Notes under the pieces: model-generated
The model's input: only the letters and a program-made list of their open reading frames with translations
The model's database searches: none
What the model was told of the DNA's origin: nothing
Assembly (NCBI GenBank): GCA_937775295.1
Contig: CALKBZ010000034.1
Coordinates: 49,753 to 113,752 of the forward strand
Reading direction: 5' to 3'
DNA from: an uncultured Opitutales bacterium
Lineage (GTDB): Bacteria > Verrucomicrobiota > Verrucomicrobiia > Opitutales > Coraliomargaritaceae
Length of the DNA stretch: 64,000 nt
Shown here: one piece after another, positions 58,012-64,000 of the stretch
Layout: each line of letters starts with the position of its first letter
Position numbering within the stretch: position 1 is the stretch's first letter
Position numbers and translations under genes: made by a program

Positions 58012-59445
58012 CTATAGGCGATAGAACTCTTCCCAGCCCTTGCGTGGTGCGGGATCGAGGAGTGTGTTGGCGGCTTTGTTATTGGTGATCTGCTTACTGT
58101 TGCTGTCGAATTCCAGTTCGCCGCCGAAGCGTTGGGATAGGACCCCGAGGTTGAACACCTGCGTGAGCTCGCCGCTGACACTGAAGGGCGAGCGCGCTGT
58201 TTCTTCGCCTTTACAGGCGAGTAGGAAGTTGGCGTAGTGATTGGAATTCTTTTGCGAGAACTTTGGCAATTCGTCGCGCATCGCCTTGTATTTTTCACGC
58301 GGAACGATTTGCAGCGGCTGCCCGTGGTGGCCGCCTTGGAAGGTGAGTTCCTTACCGTAGAGCACTTTACCGGGGCGATTGAGTGTGGTGGGACCGTGTG
58401 TGACTTCGCCGGTTTCTTTGTTGGTCACTGGCTCGCTGAATTCGGTTTCAAGCTGTGGCTTGTTTTTGACGCCGTCATACCAAGTGACTTCGCAGGCGGG
58501 TAGGTCGGGGCCGCGTTCGGGGAAGTCGAAGCGAATCGTGGAAGAGTCGGGGTAGATCAAGTCGCTCTGGTTGACTCCGTCGCGGTGGACTGCGGTGAGC
58601 TTTGTGGGTAGGCCGAGTTCTAAAAAACGATGGCATGTATCCAGAATGTGTGGCCCCCAGTCGCCGAAGCAGCCGCTGCCGTAGTCATACCAGCTGCGCC
58701 ATTCTGCGGGGTGAAGTTTTTTGCTGTAAGGGTGTGGTTGTGCCACCGTATCCATCCATTGCTCCCAGTTGACGCCAGGGGGGAGTGGTTCGCTAGGGTA
58801 GGCGGTGGTGCTGTTGCCCCAGCCATGCCAGCGGCGCGGGCTGTTCATGTGGGCGGTGATGCGAGTGATGTCTTTGATGATACCGGCTTCGCGCCATGCT
58901 TTGAATTGAAAATAGTTGGCGCCGGAGTGTCCTTGATTGCCCATTTGAGTGACGAGGTTCGGGTGCTTAGCTGCCATGCGCATGAGTCGCTCAGTTTGGC
59001 CGAAGGTGTGGGCGAGTGGCTTTTCGACATACACGTGCTTGCCGAGTGATAGCGCCATCATAGTCGCGGCAAAGTGCGAGTGGTCGGGAGTCGCGATCAG
59101 CACGGCGTCGATTTGACCAGCCATTTTATCGAACATGACACGGAAGTCGGTGAACGTCGGTGCGTCGGGGAACTGCTGTAGGCTTTTCTGGGTGTGCTTG
59201 CCTTGCAGGTCGATATCGCAGCGGGCGACGACGTTGCAGTGGCCAGACCCAAATAGGGTGCGTAGGTCGTTCCCTCCCTGGTTGCCTATGCCTATCACGG
59301 CTAGGTTGACTTTTTCGCTGGGGGCGAGTCCGGTGGAGGACTTATTGCCGAGTGCGATGTAGGACGGCAGGATTGTGAGTGCGCCGAAAGCGGCGGAGGA
59401 TTTGAGGAAGCCGCGGCGGCTGACGCCTGATTTTGGGAGGTTCAT
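58012..59445 (-). CDS. TAT-exported Gfo/Idh/MocA-family oxidoreductase
   Basis: 477 residues starting with a twin-arginine signal (VSRRGFLKSSAAFGALTILP). The Rossmann NAD site is VAVIGIGNQGGNDLRT-like (NLAVIGIGNQGGNDLRTLFG), with the EKPLAHT motif. TAT export carries the enzyme out already folded with bound NAD, as in glucose-fructose oxidoreductase. Such periplasmic members oxidise sugars at C3. First gene of the operon; divergent from the ROK regulator. Confidence 0.9.
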   Translation of the reverse strand: MNLPKSGVSRRGFLKSSAAFGALTILPSYIALGNKSSTGLAPSEKVNLAVIGIGNQGGNDLRTLFGSGHCNVVARCDIDLQGKHTQKSLQQFPDAPTFTDFRVMFDKMAGQIDAVLIATPDHSHFAATMMALSLGKHVYVEKPLAHTFGQTERLMRMAAKHPNLVTQMGNQGHSGANYFQFKAWREAGIIKDITRITAHMNSPRRWHGWGNSTTAYPSEPLPPGVNWEQWMDTVAQPHPYSKKLHPAEWRSWYDYGSGCFGDWGPHILDTCHRFLELGLPTKLTAVHRDGVNQSDLIYPDSSTIRFDFPERGPDLPACEVTWYDGVKNKPQLETEFSEPVTNKETGEVTHGPTTLNRPGKVLYGKELTFQGGHHGQPLQIVPREKYKAMRDELPKFSQKNSNHYANFLLACKGEETARSPFSVSGELTQVFNLGVLSQRFGGELEFDSNSKQITNNKAANTLLDPAPRKGWEEFYRL

Positions 59446-59556
59446 GTTTATCCGGGATGTCGTTGTGATTAAAGTGACCCCCTGTAACTGAAAACACTAA
59501 ATAGTTCATTTATCGAACAAACAAATTTAAATTTTCAGGTTTTAGCAAGTTAAAAT

Positions 59557-60789
59557 ATGTGCTTTTGTTTCCAAATGCCTTTAAAACAGCGATACGACCG
59601 TAGTGACATTCGCCGACTCAATGCGGTCAATGTGTTAGCGCAATTGAGGACGTCAGGTCCGCTTTCGCGTGCTAACATTGCTTCCAATATCGGGCTGACG
59701 CGCGCGACGGTCTCAAGTATTGTCGCAGCGTTGATCGAGTCAGGGTTGATTAGCGAGACTGAGTTCACGGTGGGTGGGGCGGGGCGTCCAGGCTTGTTGC
59801 TGAACCTGAATCCAAAAGCGGGCTGTATGATCGCGGTTGAAATCGATTTGGATCGGATCTCGATTGTGCTGGCGAATTTTGGGTTGCAGGAATTGTGGAG
59901 CCAGGGTGTTTCCGTTGAGCCTGATTCCGCACCTGAGAAAGTGTTGGCATCAGCTGCAAGCTTGGTTGAGTCTGCTATGGAGCAAGCGTCTAGCGTGGGC
60001 TTGAAGTGTTTCGGGGTTTGTGTGGCTTGGGCTGGGCTAGTGCGGCGGGATGCCGGAGAGTTGGCTTATGGTCCGACTTCTGGTTGGCGTGATGTGGCGC
60101 TGAAGGCGGAGTGGGAGGTTCGGTTTAAGGTGCCGGTATTTGTTGAAAATGAGGCGCATGCAGGTGCGTTGGGTGTGCATCATTTTGGTGCGATGGCGGG
60201 GCGGCGGAATTTGATCTATTTGAGCTTAGGTGAGGGGCTTGCTGCGGGCGTATTTGTGGATGGTGTGTTGCTGCGCGGAAAGCAGGGCTTTGCTGGGCAA
60301 GTCGGGCATACGGCTTTTGTTGAGGGAGGCACTCTTTGCAGTTGTGGTAAGCGTGGTTGCTGGGTGACGGAAGTCGGTGGGGCAGCCGTGCGCCGAAAGT
60401 TGGCGGCGGCTGGTGTTGCCTTGTCGGAGTCGGGCGAGAGTGCAGTGGATTGGCTAGATTCGGTTCAAGCGTTGGCTGCGGCGCAAGATCCTCGGGTGTT
60501 GCAAGTTTTGGAGGAGGTTGGCGCACAGTTGGGAGCGGGTTTGGCCCAGTTGGTGCAGACTTTTAATCCCTCTTTGGTTGTGCTTGGTGGGCGTCTGGGT
60601 GGTTTGATGCAGCCTGTCCAGGTGGTGATCGAGACCTCGCTAAAATCTGCAGTGCTGGCTAGCATGGCGGAGGAATTGGAGCTGCAGATCAATGATGGCG
60701 AAGCGGATTGTTTGCGCGGGGGCTTAGCGACGATCTTTAATGCGGTGATGACGAATCCACCTTTGGGGCGCAATTCATTGCGAGTTTAA
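59557..60789 (+). CDS. ROK-family (NagC/XylR-type) transcriptional repressor
   Basis: 410 residues: N-terminal winged helix-turn-helix (SDIRRLNAVNVLAQLRTSGP, SRANIASNIGLTRATVSSIV) and a ROK sugar-kinase-like domain with the zinc motif GHTAFVEGGTLCSCGKRGCW. The N-terminal DNA-binding half marks it as a repressor and not a kinase. Divergent from the DUF1080/Gfo-Idh operon by 111 AT-rich bases, which makes it the probable repressor of that operon, released by a sugar. A second in-frame start is at 59575. Confidence 0.9.
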   Translation: MCFCFQMPLKQRYDRSDIRRLNAVNVLAQLRTSGPLSRANIASNIGLTRATVSSIVAALIESGLISETEFTVGGAGRPGLLLNLNPKAGCMIAVEIDLDRISIVLANFGLQELWSQGVSVEPDSAPEKVLASAASLVESAMEQASSVGLKCFGVCVAWAGLVRRDAGELAYGPTSGWRDVALKAEWEVRFKVPVFVENEAHAGALGVHHFGAMAGRRNLIYLSLGEGLAAGVFVDGVLLRGKQGFAGQVGHTAFVEGGTLCSCGKRGCWVTEVGGAAVRRKLAAAGVALSESGESAVDWLDSVQALAAAQDPRVLQVLEEVGAQLGAGLAQLVQTFNPSLVVLGGRLGGLMQPVQVVIETSLKSAVLASMAEELELQINDGEADCLRGGLATIFNAVMTNPPLGRNSLRV

Positions 60790-60867
60790 GAATTCTCACT
60801 GTATGTGAGCTGAATTAGGTGCAGTAATCCTGCCACTTCAGCAACATGAGCGGTGAGGATTTGCTAA

Positions 60868-63800
60868 TTACGCTGCCGCATGTTCTTTCATCGTTCGATA
60901 GTCGAGCTTGCCGGTGCCGAGTAGAGGCAGTGCATCGACCAGTTGCCAATCCTTGGGGTTTGGTTTCCAGAGGTTCGGTATCTCGAGTGCTTTGAGCATT
61001 TCGCGGATACTGTCTTCAGTTAGATCTGTTGAAGTGTGCAGCACGCAGAGTTTCTCGCCTTTACGCTGATCGGCGATCGCGACGACTGCGAGCGCATCCG
61101 GCCCGAGCTCGAGTGCTTCTTGCAGGTTTTTTTCGACTGCACCGTGCGAGATCATTTCACCGCCGAGTTTACTAAAACGGGAGAGGCGTCCGGTAATCGC
61201 GAAGAAGCCGTCGATATCCATCAGACCAATATCGCCGGTATCATACCAGCCATCGTGCAATACGGATTCGGTCAGTTCTGGTTTCTTCAAGTAGCCGACC
61301 ATGACGTTTGGGCCTTTAATATAAATCAGACCAGCTTCGCCAGGAGCAAGGGTGTCGCCGGTTTCCGGATGCACGATCTTGATCGCCATTCCAGGAAGGG
61401 CACGTCCGAGGCGGTCTTCGCGGTTGCCGATCTCTTCGAGATTATCGATTTCGACATTTGGTAAGCTCAGTGCGCACACGGGTGAAAGCTCCGTCGCGCC
61501 GTAGCCTTCGAGCGGTTGGACCCCAAAGCGTTTCTCAAACATGGCTGCGATACGTGGCTGGAGCTTTTCGGTGCCGGTAAATACGTAGTGCAAATTGGCG
61601 AATTGTTCGGGCTTGATCTTGCGAGTATAGGCCAGCAGGAAACTCGGTGTGGTGAGTAGCATCGAGGCTTTATAATTCTCCGCGATTTTACCGATTATTT
61701 CGCCTTCGAGTGGATTCGTGTGACAGACGGTGGTGATGCCCGATATCAACGGAAACCAGAAGGTCACGGTGTAGCCGAATGAATGGAAGAACGGCAGCGT
61801 GGCCAACATAACATCGTCACGCTTCGGGCTGACGACCGAGCGGAACGATTCGATGTTGGACAGCAAGTTATGATGGCTAAGCATCACACCCTTGGGCTCA
61901 GCGGTGGAACCACTGGAAAACAGAATCGTGGCCACATCGTCTGGCTGGATGCGTTTGCCACCGAGCAAAATACGGGCTGGGCGTATGCGAGCTTTCAGAA
62001 GGGTGCGAAGCTTTTCAGCACTGCTGATGTCTTTCATCAGATCTTCCAAGTAGAGCACATTTTCGGCGAGTGGTAGCTCGGGCAGGACCTCGAGGAACTT
62101 ACGCGAGGTGAGTATGGTGCGGATTTCGCACTGTTCCTGCGCCGAGCCTACGCTTTGCGCAGGGGCGGTGTAGTTGAGGTTGACGCTGATACGTCGATCT
62201 AGGGTGATCGCTAGATTAGCCATGGCTGATCCTGATCCCGTGGGCAGTAAGATGCCGATGCGATGCTCCTCTTTTGTAGTGTGTGTACGGATACGCTCGC
62301 GCAGGATTAAGCTGGCGATGAGGAGCTCGCCGAATTTGAACTCGCGACCGGAGCTGTCCACGGTTGCCAGTTTGCCCCAGTTGCGGCGGGCCGAATCGAT
62401 AAACTCATGGCCGAGGCTCTTGCGGCCTTCTTTAACCAGCTCGAAGGAATCAACCGATAGCTCGCTGACCGCCTGCTGAACTTCGAAGGTGGTCGAAGTG
62501 GAGGGGAGCGGTGTGCCGAAATGCACACTCACCGGATAGCGAAAGTCTTTGCTGAGGCGGATCTTCGGCATGCCTTGCTGGAAGCTGGCAACACTGCCCC
62601 AGGCGCCACCGATATAGACCGGAATGATCGGATAGTCGGTGCCTTTGACGATCCGTTCGAAACCTTGCTTGAAGGGGCGCAGCATGCCAGTTCGGCTCAG
62701 TGCGCCTTCGGCGAAGATGCAGACGAGGTAGCCGTCATCGAGTGCGGTGCGGGCGGTCTTGAGCGATTTTAGCAACTTCTTCGGGTTGTCGTGGCCGTGA
62801 ATCAAGATGACTTTTGCGAGCTCAACGATACGCTTCGTTATCCAACCAGACTTGTCGTAGTATTCGCGCGACATTAGCATGCGGACGCGGCGTTGCTGGC
62901 TGGTCACAATCAGCACGGCATCCATCAGGCTGACATGGTTGCAAACTAAGAGTGCGGGTTCGTAGGCGGGTAGGTTGTCGAGGCCCCGCACGCGGAATCG
63001 GTAGCAGAACCGCGTCACCAGCATGAGGACGAATTTAACAAAGAAGTCGGGCAGCACCCAGAGGCTGAAGAGTGCGAGCGCCAGAATGCCGCATGCGAGC
63101 ATAAAGAAGCCATTCTGTGCGGTACCCCCAAAAACGGATGAGTTGACGTAGATCAGCCCGCTCGCGGTTAGAATGCCGAGCCAGCTCATGAAGGCGTTGG
63201 CTGCCTGGATCGCACCCACTCGGTCTTTGGGGCTGCGATACTGAATGAATGCTTGGAGTGGTACAATGAAGAGTCCTGCTGCAAATCCGAGTACGGCCAT
63301 GCTGATCGCCGAGAGCCAGATGTTGCCCTCTGCGAGCGTGCCTAATACTCCGAGGCTCAGGCTCATCAGCAGTGCACCCACCGGCACGATGCCGAACTCG
63401 ATCCCACGACCACTGAGCCAACCTGCGGTGGTCGACCCCACGCCAATGCCGATAGCGGTCAGGAGAAAGAGGCGTGTGGCTTGTTCGGGGGATAGGTTCA
63501 AATGTTGCGCACCGAAATCGAGCACATTGAGTTGGATGAATGCCGCAGCCAGTGAGAAGACCGCGAGTGCCAGCACCGCGAGTGTCAGGAAGCCGTCTTT
63601 GCGAATTTCAAGGAACGTCTTAAACACCGATCCAAAACCGTTGAGACTGAGGTGACGATCCGGGTGCGCGGGCGTTGGTTCAATCTGGAGTGAGGCAGCA
63701 AGCCCTAGGCCCGCGATGATCAAGCACACGCTGGCCGCGAGGCTGAAGTTTTCATCGGTCAAGAGGCTCAGTTCAGGAGCGAGCACCGTGCCACTGATAA

Positions 63801-64000
63801 TTGCCAGAAAGGTAAAGAGTTGAATCGAGCCATTCGCTTTAGAGAGCCGCTCGGCATCGACCATCTCGGGGATGATGCCTAGCTTACAGGGGCCGAAGAA
63901 GGCACTCTGCGAGGACATCAGTAACATGGTAACATAGAGCATCGTGCTGCTTTGCAAATAAAGCGCGGTGATGCCGAATGCCATGACGATGAACTCCACC
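60868..64000 (-). CDS. Fused lysophospholipid transporter / PlsC / acyl-ACP synthetase, partial at the window end
   Basis: More than 1040 residues, N-terminus beyond the window. From the N-terminal side: an MFS/LplT-like transporter (about ten helices to residue 310), a PlsC acyltransferase with HxxxxD (NHVSLMD near 355) and EGALSRTGML, and an adenylate-forming domain with FSSGSTAEPKGVMLSHHN (about 700), GYGATELSPV and LYDTGDIG-like GWYDTGDIGLMDIDG. This is the LplT-Aas arrangement that reacylates lysophospholipids at the inner membrane. Convergent with the ROK gene. Confidence 0.93.
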   Translation of the reverse strand, partial: VEFIVMAFGITALYLQSSTMLYVTMLLMSSQSAFFGPCKLGIIPEMVDAERLSKANGSIQLFTFLAIISGTVLAPELSLLTDENFSLAASVCLIIAGLGLAASLQIEPTPAHPDRHLSLNGFGSVFKTFLEIRKDGFLTLAVLALAVFSLAAAFIQLNVLDFGAQHLNLSPEQATRLFLLTAIGIGVGSTTAGWLSGRGIEFGIVPVGALLMSLSLGVLGTLAEGNIWLSAISMAVLGFAAGLFIVPLQAFIQYRSPKDRVGAIQAANAFMSWLGILTASGLIYVNSSVFGGTAQNGFFMLACGILALALFSLWVLPDFFVKFVLMLVTRFCYRFRVRGLDNLPAYEPALLVCNHVSLMDAVLIVTSQQRRVRMLMSREYYDKSGWITKRIVELAKVILIHGHDNPKKLLKSLKTARTALDDGYLVCIFAEGALSRTGMLRPFKQGFERIVKGTDYPIIPVYIGGAWGSVASFQQGMPKIRLSKDFRYPVSVHFGTPLPSTSTTFEVQQAVSELSVDSFELVKEGRKSLGHEFIDSARRNWGKLATVDSSGREFKFGELLIASLILRERIRTHTTKEEHRIGILLPTGSGSAMANLAITLDRRISVNLNYTAPAQSVGSAQEQCEIRTILTSRKFLEVLPELPLAENVLYLEDLMKDISSAEKLRTLLKARIRPARILLGGKRIQPDDVATILFSSGSTAEPKGVMLSHHNLLSNIESFRSVVSPKRDDVMLATLPFFHSFGYTVTFWFPLISGITTVCHTNPLEGEIIGKIAENYKASMLLTTPSFLLAYTRKIKPEQFANLHYVFTGTEKLQPRIAAMFEKRFGVQPLEGYGATELSPVCALSLPNVEIDNLEEIGNREDRLGRALPGMAIKIVHPETGDTLAPGEAGLIYIKGPNVMVGYLKKPELTESVLHDGWYDTGDIGLMDIDGFFAITGRLSRFSKLGGEMISHGAVEKNLQEALELGPDALAVVAIADQRKGEKLCVLHTSTDLTEDSIREMLKALEIPNLWKPNPKDWQLVDALPLLGTGKLDYRTMKEHAAA

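Overview
The window is chromosomal DNA of a Gram-negative-type bacterium. The most likely source is a marine member of the Verrucomicrobiota, class Opitutia (Coraliomargarita/Puniceicoccaceae-like). This placement is inferred from gene content: a secreted double PF06439 (DUF1080) protein, a TAT-exported Gfo/Idh/MocA protein, S1 sulfatase and SGNH-hydrolase remnants, a ThrS without a TGS domain, and start sites that mostly lack a Shine-Dalgarno sequence. No 16S or tRNA gene is present to confirm it. Nearly all genes are housekeeping or catabolic. I see no prophage, integron, CRISPR array or intact insertion sequence.

Layout. 1-400: a 135-bp tandem repeat, then a perfect 31-bp palindrome resembling a PerR box at the start of a P1B-4 metal-efflux ATPase (400-2652). 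2649-13113: DUF456 protein, a decayed ORF, lysS, mutM, a YhaM-like HD exoribonuclease, a YhbY-type RNA-binding protein, thrS, an SMP-30/gluconolactonase and a secreted hypothetical. 13201-27497: cysS, hemB, a CNNM/CBS membrane protein, a PEGA lipoprotein, gcvH, speA, a DUF1853 gene followed by a divergent uvrA, an MscS-type channel, a LolA-like secreted protein, a LON-domain protein and a Cdd1-like protein. 27733-31755: dnaK, groES, groEL. 31836-34797: decayed carbohydrate-related genes, repeats and parE. 35255-35862: a higA/higB remnant in reversed order whose toxin start codon is ACG. 36030-41607: argCJBDF on the minus strand. 41790-44462: rplM-rpsI (minus) and rpoZ, smpB, thrB (plus).

44825-50110 is a uronate-catabolism operon: SDR fructuronate/mannonate oxidoreductase, uxaC, a SerA-family 2-hydroxyacid dehydrogenase and an LDH2-family dehydrogenase, with a divergent AraC regulator. 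50116-51487 is a sulfatase pseudogene with two lesions. 51590-59445 is a tight operon encoding a TAT-exported Gfo/Idh/MocA protein, a secreted double-DUF1080 protein, a PhoD-like phosphoesterase, an Nramp-like transporter lacking the DPGN motif, a cytosolic Gfo/Idh/MocA oxidoreductase and a TIM-barrel isomerase/epimerase. A divergent ROK repressor lies at 59557. This set matches the logic of 3-keto (oxidative) glycoside catabolism, with an unusual transporter and phosphoesterase. The window ends inside a fused lysophospholipid transporter/PlsC/acyl-ACP synthetase gene.

Non-coding DNA is unusually patterned. I find three families of long inverted-repeat elements, a three-hairpin element upstream of cysS and parE with compensatory base-pair changes, purine-rich octamer arrays beside seven minus-strand start codons (six perfect copies at argC), and shared intergenic words between argD and uxaC.
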